Under the pieces are notes generated by a model. The model ran no database searches. It saw only the letters and a program-made list of their open reading frames with translations, and was not told the origin of the DNA. From Alphaproteobacteria bacterium (lineage in GTDB: Bacteria; Pseudomonadota; Alphaproteobacteria; CAAHEQ01; UBA3637): 5,757 nt of DNA. Below are positions 1 to 5,047 of this stretch, one piece after another. The position numbers were made by a program, and so were the translations under genes. Numbering within the stretch: position 1 is the stretch's first letter; every line of letters starts with the position of its first letter. The stretch is taken from positions 1 through 5,757 of the forward strand of contig JAFZGR010000071.1 of NCBI GenBank assembly GCA_017555325.1. The letters run 5' to 3'.

Positions 1-1
1 A

Positions 2-619
2 TATGATACAGGCACAACCTGTGCAACGTGTACAGCTCCATATGTTGTAAATAATACACAAACAGGATGTACTTGTCCGACAGGAACGCATGATAATGGC
101 ACAACGTGTATCACTTGTCCGGAGGGCTCAACTTGGAATGATGAACATAAAGCGTGTGCCGTAACCGTTTCGATTGAAACAGGCGGATATTATGAATATA
201 TTAATAATCAGGTTGGAACATATTCATTAACCAAAGGAAATTCGTTAGTATTTACTTTTCCAAACACAATTACAACTGGTGTATGGCAGTTAATCGGAAC
301 AAATCAAAAAGCCGATATTTCTGCAAGTGTTCAATTAGGGAGCTGTCCAACATGGACCGGTCGTTTAACTGTAACAAACAATCAGATAATCTTAACAAAT
401 ACAACTATTTCAAATTTCGCTCCGGTTCAATATGATCAAGATACCGGATGCTATAATAATCATGGACAGCATTTATCAATAACATTAAAAAGACCAAAAG
501 AAAATCAAATTGTTGTATCGACAGCGGTAAATACACATAAAGATCTTGCTCTTGTCGAAACATTCTATGCAACCGCAACGGTATCTTTATCAACGGCACA
601 AGCCATTTTGATGCAATAA
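2..619 (+). CDS. Cys-rich, probably exported protein, 3' part only
   Basis: The frame is open from the left edge and ends in TAA at 617-619, giving 205 visible residues; the start lies outside the window. Residues 1-53 are Cys-rich, with Cys at 7, 10, 23, 25, 36, 39 and 52. The pattern Asp/Asn-x-Gly-Thr-Thr-Cys-x-Thr-Cys occurs twice, at 2-10 and 31-39, a 29-residue spacing that suggests tandem disulfide-bonded modules of an EGF/TNFR-like kind. Residues 54-205 look beta-rich (many Thr, Val, Ile, Asn) with two more Cys at 115 and 150, and could be a terminal beta-sandwich. Such Cys content suggests export, so a surface protein or adhesin is likely, but no family is recognised with certainty. 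The gene converges on terL and ends 32 bases before a strong terminator. It may be a host gene at a prophage edge, prophage cargo, or a phage adhesin. Confidence 0.8.
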   Translation, partial: YDTGTTCATCTAPYVVNNTQTGCTCPTGTHDNGTTCITCPEGSTWNDEHKACAVTVSIETGGYYEYINNQVGTYSLTKGNSLVFTFPNTITTGVWQLIGTNQKADISASVQLGSCPTWTGRLTVTNNQIILTNTTISNFAPVQYDQDTGCYNNHGQHLSITLKRPKENQIVVSTAVNTHKDLALVETFYATATVSLSTAQAILMQ

Positions 620-650
620 CATTATGTCAATATGAAAGGATGAAACAATT

Positions 651-678
651 AAAGGGCAGATTTTTTCTGCCCTTTTTT
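651..678 (+). terminator. Intrinsic terminator between convergent genes
   Basis: A perfect 10-bp stem (arms 651-660 and 666-675, GGGCAGA/TCTGCCC core with A/T ends) encloses a five-T loop and is followed by T to 678. It lies 32 bases after the stop of the Cys-rich gene and should end its transcription. The stem is also flanked by A residues on the left arm, so the minus-strand transcript has the same hairpin followed by UUUAAUU. It could therefore also serve terL, which stops at 747, although the U tract is weaker in that direction. Confidence 0.88.
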
Positions 679-703
679 AATTAAAAGCCTCTCTATTATT
701 ATC

Positions 704-717
704 AAGGTATATACCTT
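704..717. repeat. Perfect 14-bp palindrome AAGGTATATACCTT
   Basis: This sequence is its own reverse complement over 14 bases. It lies in the 127-base gap between the two convergent stops, 29 bases past the terminator stem and 30 bases from the terL stop. With no loop it is a poor RNA hairpin and looks more like a site for a dimeric DNA-binding protein, or part of an att site. No second copy was seen in the window, so its role is unknown. Confidence 0.5.
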
Positions 718-746
718 TATATTCCTCTTATCATTTTGTTTTCCCA

Positions 747-2072
747 TTACCACCCCCTGCCCGCATCTTTACCACAAAATAAGGTTTCAATGCTGATTTT
801 ATCCGTATCATTCGTGTATAAATTCGGCATATCCTGTTCAAATATCGGCTCTGCAAAGGTTAACGCTAATGCATCTCCCCAATCGGGCGAACGCCCTAAA
901 CGTCGTTTTAAACTTTCTTTTTCTTCCAATTGTAATCGTCCCAACCGATCATATTTTTTATTCACATCACATAAATCATCCGTAATGGCTGTATCGTTCG
1001 GCAAATAAACAGGACTCGTTCCCGTCAACCATTGACGAATACCGTCCCACATTTCTGCCCGTTTATTCACGTATCTGTCTGATTGAATGGCTTTTTCCCC
1101 AAACGATATACCTCGAACAACTTCCCGAAATCCTCTATCCGTTAAAATATCATACACACCGGCGCCCTGTCCACCGATATCCAAAAAAATGCGATATGGT
1201 TGATATTGCTGAATGTAATGCGTGACAATATTTGCCACTTCTACTGTGTCTTTTTTCCGATAGGCTTCAAACCGTTCACATACACGCCCCCGTCGGAAAC
1301 AAAAAACAGTTTCATCATCACCAAAACGGGCAATGTCCAATCCGATAAGCAACAAACCGGATGTTTCAATCAGATGACCTGATTGTGCCTTTTTAACGGA
1401 CTGCAAATCTATCAGCTTATTATTCCCGTTTAAAATAGGTTCACCTAACCAAATGTGTGCATAATCCGTTGGATTTTTCTCTCGACACTTATCGGCTAAA
1501 TCTTTCATTTCCTGCGGACAAAAGGGATTATCCGTATAATTGACTTTTTGTACCAACGTATTGGCATCCGGTTGAGCCGCTACCGCTACCCATAAAGGAT
1601 CATTTTCCTGTTCTCGATTCATGGATATCCAAATTTCGGAATTCGGCTTACGAATGGTCGGTTCTAATATATCCCATGATTTTTTGGTAATGGTTTGTGC
1701 TTCTTCAATCCAAGTAATATCTGCTCCCTCCAATGATTTTATTTTTTGGGGATCTTGATCTCGCAAACCTTTAAATACAAAAACTGTTCCGGTCACTTTA
1801 TTTTCAATTTTGGTATCAGTCACTTTATAATCACTTAACCGGTAATATGAAATACGATCAGACAATAATTTATGAACAGAATCCCGAATAGAACCCTGAA
1901 TTTCTCTTAAACAGACAATAAATAATTTTTTCATCCGCCCCAAAATAAGTAAACTGTCGGCAAAGGCATAAGATTTTCCTCCTGCCCGTCCGCCGTAATA
2001 AAATTTAATGCGTTTTTTCTGACTTAACAACGGACGAAAAACCGCTGGTATGCACACCTTGATTTTTGGCAT
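747..2072 (-). CDS. terL: Phage terminase large subunit (PBSX/Terminase_3-like)
   Basis: This is the DNA-packaging motor: an ATPase translocates phage DNA into the prohead through the portal, and a nuclease cuts the concatemer. Numbered from the upstream ATG at 2090 (447 aa), Walker A is GGRAGGKS at 33-40 and Walker B is ITWIEEA at 125-131, with a catalytic Glu at 129/130. A coupling-type segment WISMNRE is at 154-160. The RNase H-like nuclease has its acidic residues at Asp252 (LDIARFGDD), Asp304 (FLDIGGQGAG) and Asp403/Asp406 (PDWGDALALTFA). All motifs are intact and the length is normal. The start at 2072 (441 aa) is chosen because AAGGAG lies six bases upstream; the ATG at 2090 lacks a comparable site and would overlap the upstream gene. 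The gene is the last of a packed minus-strand run, 10 bases after the probable small subunit. The family assignment is by recalled similarity, but the function is nearly certain. Confidence 0.96.
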   Translation of the reverse strand: MPKIKVCIPAVFRPLLSQKKRIKFYYGGRAGGKSYAFADSLLILGRMKKLFIVCLREIQGSIRDSVHKLLSDRISYYRLSDYKVTDTKIENKVTGTVFVFKGLRDQDPQKIKSLEGADITWIEEAQTITKKSWDILEPTIRKPNSEIWISMNREQENDPLWVAVAAQPDANTLVQKVNYTDNPFCPQEMKDLADKCREKNPTDYAHIWLGEPILNGNNKLIDLQSVKKAQSGHLIETSGLLLIGLDIARFGDDETVFCFRRGRVCERFEAYRKKDTVEVANIVTHYIQQYQPYRIFLDIGGQGAGVYDILTDRGFREVVRGISFGEKAIQSDRYVNKRAEMWDGIRQWLTGTSPVYLPNDTAITDDLCDVNKKYDRLGRLQLEEKESLKRRLGRSPDWGDALALTFAEPIFEQDMPNLYTNDTDKISIETLFCGKDAGRGW

Positions 2073-2078
2073 AAAAAA

Positions 2079-2084
2079 CTCCTT
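2079..2084 (-). promoter_or_regulatory. Ribosome binding site that fixes the terL start
   Basis: AAGGAG on the minus strand sits six bases (all T) before the ATG at 2072. It is fused to the stop codon of the preceding gene as TAAGGAG, so a ribosome ending the upstream gene stops on the terL binding site. This suggests translational coupling of the two subunits and argues against the in-frame ATG at 2090. Confidence 0.8.
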
Positions 2085-2736
2085 AAACATATTCTACCGT
2101 AAATGGCAAACTATTTTCCTCTGTCGAATGATTATTATCTGCTGTTGCATTGCCGAATGATGTTCGATATTCCGTTTTATCAACCTCAATAAATTCAACC
2201 AACAACTGCGGTAAATTTTCAAATCCTTTTTCTTTATCCTTTTTATCCGTATATAATCCAAACAGTTTTCCTTTTAATTCCTCCGACTTTAACGCTGCCG
2301 TAAAATCGGGTTTAGGGGCCATGGACAAGGCCGTTTCCTGAATATCACATAATTTTGAAAAACTATCTGCAATTGTATATGAAAAAAGGGTCGGTTCATC
2401 CTGTGTGTCAGAAAAAACATCTGTTTGTTTTTGCTCTGTACGCTGAATTTGTTCAGCGGAAAGCATTTCTGCCTTCCGCTGTGATGGCAATACATCTTGT
2501 TCAAGAGAAACCATTTCTGTTTTTTTCTGAACCGATGGCAACTTCCGTTCACCGGAAGTTTTTTTTACCTTTCGGTGAACGAGCGAAACAATTTCAGATG
2601 AATGATTTTGCTTTTTGGGCTTATTTTCAACTGAATTTATCCGATTATTTAATTGATGACATTCCGGCATATCCGTTGCCGACACATCCTCCGTCGTTAT
2701 CGGATAAAACGCCGGTTTCGTTTGCTGTACAATCAT
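2083..2736 (-). CDS. Probable terminase small subunit with repeat-rich N-terminal half
   Basis: 217 residues; the ATG at 2736 has AAAGGAG eight bases upstream. The gene sits immediately before terL, where small terminase subunits, which recognise the packaging site and form a ring that loads TerL, usually lie. Residues 144-186 (ALKSEELKGKLFGLYTDKK, then a hydrophobic strand LPQLLVEFIEV) resemble the C-terminal part of many small subunits, where a helix ending in a Gly-Leu-Tyr/Phe-Thr-Asp-like segment precedes a beta strand. The N-terminal 120 residues are not typical: they are charged, rich in Lys, Gln, Glu and Ser, with a period of about 16 residues (EMVSL at 74, EMLSA at 90, DVFSD at 106). 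No helix-turn-helix is visible. The role rests on position and the C-terminal likeness, and a scaffold or DNA-binding accessory protein is the alternative. Confidence 0.6.
   Translation of the reverse strand: MIVQQTKPAFYPITTEDVSATDMPECHQLNNRINSVENKPKKQNHSSEIVSLVHRKVKKTSGERKLPSVQKKTEMVSLEQDVLPSQRKAEMLSAEQIQRTEQKQTDVFSDTQDEPTLFSYTIADSFSKLCDIQETALSMAPKPDFTAALKSEELKGKLFGLYTDKKDKEKGFENLPQLLVEFIEVDKTEYRTSFGNATADNNHSTEENSLPFTVEYV
2401..2541 (-). repeat. Degenerate tandem repeats of about 48 bases inside the small-terminase candidate
   Basis: On the plus strand the block catttctg recurs at 2464 and 2512, 48 bases apart, and gatggcaa recurs at 2483 and 2534, 51 bases apart. In the protein this appears as units starting EMVSL, EMLSA and DVFSD at residues 74, 90 and 106, exactly 16 residues apart. 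The flanking sequence within units also matches (LPSVQKKT at 66, LPSQRKA at 83). This suggests in-frame tandem duplication followed by divergence. Confidence 0.65.
2441..2481 (-). other. Two overlapping, mutually exclusive hairpins (distal set)
   Basis: A 7-bp stem pairs 2441-2447 with 2452-2458 across a 4-base loop. An alternative stem pairs 2454-2464 with 2471-2481 across a 6-base loop. The second has 11 pairs on the minus-strand RNA (one G-U), whereas the plus-strand RNA has an A-C mismatch, so it is better formed in the coding transcript. The two share 2454-2458 and cannot both form. The region is coding, so this could be a by-product of the repeats. Confidence 0.45.
2540..2581. other. 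Two overlapping, mutually exclusive hairpins (proximal set)
   Basis: An 8-bp perfect stem pairs 2540-2547 with 2553-2560 across a 5-base loop. On the plus strand it is followed at once by a T run to 2566, which has the form of an intrinsic terminator antisense to the gene. A longer stem pairs 2546-2558 with 2569-2581: 13 pairs on the plus strand including one G-U, with the T run in its loop. The two share 2546-2558 and compete. The region codes for residues around 52-66 of the small-terminase candidate. Confidence 0.5.
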
Positions 2737-2750
2737 CGTTTTTACTCCTT

Positions 2751-2891
2751 TTATGGTATCATAACTGTCAATAATTCAGTCAATGCCGTAGTATCGGCTA
2801 CCACCCCTAATGCCGCTAAAATACCCGTTACGATAAATGTTATCATTTTCTTTTTGTTTGTTTTTAAAAATAATAATAATCTGTCTTTCAT
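2751..2891 (-). CDS. 46-residue membrane protein, holin candidate
   Basis: The ATG at 2891 follows AAGGAG (2899-2904) by seven bases, and the frame runs 46 codons to TAA at 2751-2753. The start lies one base past the endolysin stop, and the stop lies 14 bases before the next gene, so the ORF fills what would otherwise be a gap in a packed operon. The protein begins MKDRLLLFLKTNKKK, a basic stretch, followed by one hydrophobic segment at about residues 16-32 (MITFIVTGILAALGVVA), then an amphipathic tail with DTTALTELLTVMIP. The basic N-terminus suggests it stays in the cytoplasm. Size, single span and position next to an endolysin fit a small holin, pinholin or lysis regulator. Similar short proteins with a basic-hydrophobic-amphipathic layout are common beside phage lysis genes, but no specific family is recognised. 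Confidence 0.75.
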   Translation of the reverse strand: MKDRLLLFLKTNKKKMITFIVTGILAALGVVADTTALTELLTVMIP

Positions 2892-2892
2892 G

Positions 2893-3318
2893 TTAATACT
2901 CCTTTCCTGTTTTCATAATTAACGATAAAACCTCTGCCCGATGCCCCACCTGTGCTGCCCAACGACTGGACAACATTTCTTTCGAAGCGGTCAGATAATC
3001 CCCTATCGTTAACGCTTTTATCAATTTGCGGAATCCCAAAAATCCCGCAAATCCTAAATTAAAAACCATTTCCACAATCACGCCTTTTCGAATATTATCC
3101 AGTTTTTCATACCAAACAAATGCATCCGAACAATTTTTTTCGGCCGATTGTAAATCATTCTCCAATAAATACTCAGCTTCTGTTTCGGTTATACCGACAT
3201 CAGTTAAATTACGCCCAATGCCGATTGTCAACCGTCCAGTCGAACAATGATATGGTTTAAGACGCATCCCTTCATGTCGTTTAATCCGCTTTTTTAAAGC
3301 CGGGGTAATAATGCTCAT
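2893..3318 (-). CDS. Phage endolysin, T4-type lysozyme (glycoside hydrolase family 24)
   Basis: It hydrolyses the N-acetylmuramic acid to N-acetylglucosamine bonds of peptidoglycan at the end of infection. The catalytic Glu is E16 in RHEGMRLKPY, followed by Cys25 and Thr31 in GRLTIGIGR. This matches the family spacing Glu-8 residues-Asp/Cys-5 residues-Thr, with Cys where T4 has Asp20. The C-terminal SRWAAQVGHRAEVLSLIMKTG (residues 117-137) matches the T4 SRW...NRA...TG region. At 141 residues it is shorter than T4 lysozyme (164) because the segment after the TIGIG motif is reduced, as in other short family members. There is no signal peptide or N-terminal anchor, so it should depend on a holin for release. 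The start at 3318 has AGGAGG nine bases upstream (3328-3333), inside the preceding gene, which it overlaps by 38 bases. Confidence 0.95.
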   Translation of the reverse strand: MSIITPALKKRIKRHEGMRLKPYHCSTGRLTIGIGRNLTDVGITETEAEYLLENDLQSAEKNCSDAFVWYEKLDNIRKGVIVEMVFNLGFAGFLGFRKLIKALTIGDYLTASKEMLSSRWAAQVGHRAEVLSLIMKTGKEY

Positions 3319-3571
3319 TTCGTTTAACCTCCTGTATTATAAGTGTTTTTAACTCATCAATTTTTGTTTCTACCCGCACGATATCATCTCGCAGGGCATA
3401 CTGTGCTGAATCCTTGGCAACCCGCAACTCAAAAATTGATACCTCTTTTTTCACTTCATTGATTTGACCCAACAAATAAAAAACAAGCGGAATTAAAAAA
3501 CCGGTCACCGTTTTATGCAGAACTTCATAAAATCTATCCATAGATTTTGGCATTTTTCTTCTCCTGTCCAT
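3281..3571 (-). CDS. Single-span membrane protein with coiled coil, holin/antiholin candidate with two starts
   Basis: 96 residues from the ATG at 3571, or 90 from the ATG at 3553. A hydrophobic segment lies at about residues 21-37 (TVTGFLIPLVFYLLGQI). It is followed by a charged, probably coiled-coil helix at 38-85 with heptad-like Val/Ile/Leu spacing (VKKEVSIFELRV, VRVETKIDELKTLII). The N-terminus is basic, so N-in topology with the coiled coil in the periplasm is likely. Both starts have their own binding site: AGGGAG six bases before the first and AGGAG seven bases before the second. The longer form adds MDRRRK, a net charge of about +3. The gene overlaps the endolysin by 38 bases. A class III-like holin with a longer inhibitory form is the favoured reading; an inner-membrane spanin is the main alternative, although no lipoprotein partner was seen. 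Confidence 0.8.
   Translation of the reverse strand: MDRRRKMPKSMDRFYEVLHKTVTGFLIPLVFYLLGQINEVKKEVSIFELRVAKDSAQYALRDDIVRVETKIDELKTLIIQEVKRNEHYYPGFKKAD
3561..3565 (-). promoter_or_regulatory. Internal ribosome binding site for the second start
   Basis: AGGAG on the minus strand lies seven bases before the in-frame ATG at 3553. It is encoded inside the six-codon extension and is as well placed as the outer site. This supports translation of a shorter, 90-residue form. Confidence 0.6.
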
Positions 3572-3577
3572 TTTCCG

Positions 3578-3583
3578 CTCCCT
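3578..3583 (-). promoter_or_regulatory. Outer ribosome binding site for the first start
   Basis: AGGGAG on the minus strand lies six bases before the ATG at 3571. It sits eight bases downstream (in transcript order) of the hairpin at 3591-3620, close enough for that structure to affect initiation. Confidence 0.65.
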
Positions 3584-3590
3584 AAATATT

Positions 3591-3620
3591 TTCCCCCGAA
3601 AAAATATATTTTCGAGGGAA
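3591..3620 (-). other. Intergenic hairpin upstream of the lysis genes
   Basis: Arms 3591-3602 and 3609-3620 pair over 12 bp around a 6-base loop. In the minus-strand RNA the single imperfect position is a U-G wobble, whereas in the plus-strand RNA it is a C-A mismatch, so the structure favours the late transcript. It begins 19 bases after the stop of the 420-residue gene. No clean U tract follows (AAUAUUUAGGG), so a strong terminator is unlikely; partial termination, RNA processing or control of the lysis start are possible. Confidence 0.6.
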
Positions 3621-3639
3621 GTTAACGGTTTTTATTCGG

Positions 3640-4902
3640 TTAAACAAAGCTGTTCCAAAATGTATCAGACACTGGCACGCCCTGTAAAATACGCGCATTG
3701 CGTTGATCAGGGGTTAAAGAAGAATCAGCTCCCAAAGCAGCCTCTTGAAATGCATACAATTCATCTTGTGTTTTAAACGGAGTCATTTGCATATTTTGAG
3801 ATTCAACCGATGATTTCATATCGGTCATCTGACTGCTTGGTGTTGGTGTACCGATGGAATATTTATCTGTTGTATTCATTCCATCTAAACCGACAGATGA
3901 AGTCGATAACATATCTTCAACCGTAGAACCTGATGATGTTCCTATTGTCATAAATGCATTATCAACTGTGCCGTTCGGCATTGAGGCATTTATTTTACTA
4001 CGCAGCGGATTGGAAGCATTTAATGTATCGCTTACTGTATCCATACTCATCGGTCCTGTTTCAGATGTGGACATAAACGATTGCATAGGTATTGTTTTTG
4101 CATTTACAATATCCGATTGCGGAAAAGCAAAGGCGTTTTGTCGATATGACATATTCAAATCTATCGGATTAACCACATTTGAGGTATCAAAATTCATGCC
4201 GGAAGAAATTGTCGTATCTGTTCCAACAGCTGAAAAATCCACCGGAGAATGTTGAGGAGAAACAAAAACATTTTGACCAACATTCATCAAATCTGAAGAT
4301 GAAAAATTATCTTCATTTACAGAGTTAAAAACGTTATTTACCTGATTGTTTTTATTAGAATAATCACCCCTGCTGAACATTGTTAAAGATTTTTGATTTT
4401 CTTGCTGTACAGCATTGCTTTGAACACCTTTCGGATATAAAACAGACATAATTTCCTGCGGTGTAAAACCAGCATCACTCAATCGATTCCACTCTTTATC
4501 TTTTGCACTCATTTGCGTACGGGATGTATTTACCCGATTATTGATTGAATATCCATTAGACGGCATCATACGGGAACGAGCGCTACCTGATTGGGTTGTG
4601 CCACTAACCGTATATCCATTCGTTTGAGAAAGACCAGATGGACGGATGTTAAAATACGGCTCATAAATGGTATTTGCTGTCGGATTTTGCAAATATTGTC
4701 GCCGAACATCGTTTTCTGCCTGTTGAAGAGACAAACTATCTGCTGTTGACTGCGTTTTTAAAACAGTATTTTTCAACTCCATTCCATTTCGCAAACCATT
4801 TATCGCCGCATTCGGCAATGAGGCAATCCCCGTTAAATCCAATGCTTTCGGAGCACGACTATTAACGTTTAAAATATCATTAACATAATTAAAATTTGTC
4901 AT
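3640..4902 (-). CDS. Unknown 420-residue Ser/Asn/Met-rich phage protein, possible virion component
   Basis: The function is not recognised. The ATG at 4902 has AAGGAAGG shortly upstream. Residues 1-85 are partly helical (a helix at about 41-72, with QQAENDVRRQYLQNP), and end in TIYEPYF. Residues 86-130 are Gly/Ser/Thr/Asn-rich. A short ordered segment at 134-158 reads KDKEWNRLSDAGFTPQEIMSVLYPK and looks like a small helical motif. Residues 160-370 are low-complexity, rich in Ser, Asn, Met and Thr and poor in Cys, and probably disordered. A helical C-terminus at about 376-420 contains DELYAFQEAALGADSSLTPDQRNARIL. There is no signal peptide or membrane span. Placement between a probable virion protein and the lysis genes suggests an internal, ejected or tail-associated protein, but this is inference from position only. 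Confidence 0.8.
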   Translation of the reverse strand: MTNFNYVNDILNVNSRAPKALDLTGIASLPNAAINGLRNGMELKNTVLKTQSTADSLSLQQAENDVRRQYLQNPTANTIYEPYFNIRPSGLSQTNGYTVSGTTQSGSARSRMMPSNGYSINNRVNTSRTQMSAKDKEWNRLSDAGFTPQEIMSVLYPKGVQSNAVQQENQKSLTMFSRGDYSNKNNQVNNVFNSVNEDNFSSSDLMNVGQNVFVSPQHSPVDFSAVGTDTTISSGMNFDTSNVVNPIDLNMSYRQNAFAFPQSDIVNAKTIPMQSFMSTSETGPMSMDTVSDTLNASNPLRSKINASMPNGTVDNAFMTIGTSSGSTVEDMLSTSSVGLDGMNTTDKYSIGTPTPSSQMTDMKSSVESQNMQMTPFKTQDELYAFQEAALGADSSLTPDQRNARILQGVPVSDTFWNSFV

Positions 4903-4959
4903 TTTAACCTTCCTTTTTTAAATTAATGTTAAGCAATAATAATTTTATTTAATTTATTG

Positions 4960-4965
4960 ATTATA
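4960..4965 (-). promoter_or_regulatory. Possible -10 element (TATAAT) in an AT-rich spacer
   Basis: A perfect TATAAT on the minus strand lies 57 bases before the ATG at 4902, within the very AT-rich 145-base spacer at 4903-5047. No convincing -35 hexamer is found 15-19 bases upstream, and chance matches are expected in such sequence. A phage promoter or an activator-dependent promoter here is possible but unproven. The spacer holds no gene. Confidence 0.22.
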
Positions 4966-5031
4966 AAAAAAACAACAATAAACGCATATACATTTATATT
5001 ACAAAAAAATACTTCTGTTATACCTTGTTAT

Positions 5032-5047
5032 TCGGGATTAATACCGA
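5032..5047. repeat. Imperfect 16-bp palindrome next to a stop codon
   Basis: The 16 bases TCGGGATTAATACCGA read the same on both strands except for one pair (5036/5043), centred on ATTAAT. The site directly follows the stop of the 232-residue gene in transcript order and opens the AT-rich spacer. The stem is too short for a terminator and no U tract follows. An operator-like site is possible, but chance is not excluded. Confidence 0.3.

Noticed and set aside
405..599. Minus-strand open frame of 64 codons within the Cys-rich gene
   Set aside because: The plus-strand frame is open across 619 bases with a coherent Cys-module pattern and terminator, so the minus frame is a shadow.
620..746. Prophage attachment site or tRNA remnant in the convergent gap
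   Set aside because: No tRNA-like sequence or integrase gene is visible, and a direct-repeat partner cannot be sought within this window.
736..1008. Plus-strand open frame of 90 codons opposite the end of terL
   Set aside because: It is antisense to the conserved nuclease end of TerL, has no ribosome binding site of note, and its translation is not protein-like.
2401..2541. CRISPR array
   Set aside because: The repeats are degenerate, in frame within a coding gene, and lack uniform repeats with unique spacers.
2289..2552. Alternative minus-strand frame of 87 codons within the small-terminase candidate, suggesting a frameshift product
   Set aside because: There is no clear slippery site or ribosome binding site, and the main frame is intact from start to stop. 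It looks like a shadow frame.
2540..2566. Functional plus-strand terminator for a plus-strand gene
   Set aside because: The shape is right, but no plausible plus-strand gene ends there; it is kept only as a competing-hairpin observation.
2355..2774. Plus-strand open frame of 139 codons opposite the small-terminase candidate
   Set aside because: It mirrors a gene with a good start, binding site and operon fit; its own product shows no domain, and it would cross the antisense terminator-like hairpin at 2540-2566.
3854..4255. Plus-strand open frame of 133 codons opposite the 420-residue gene
   Set aside because: It arises from the biased codons of the low-complexity minus-strand gene and has no initiation site.
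4903..5047. Complete sigma70 promoter in the AT-rich spacer
   Set aside because: Only a -10 match is present; no acceptable -35 at normal spacing, and AT-rich sequence gives TATAAT by chance.
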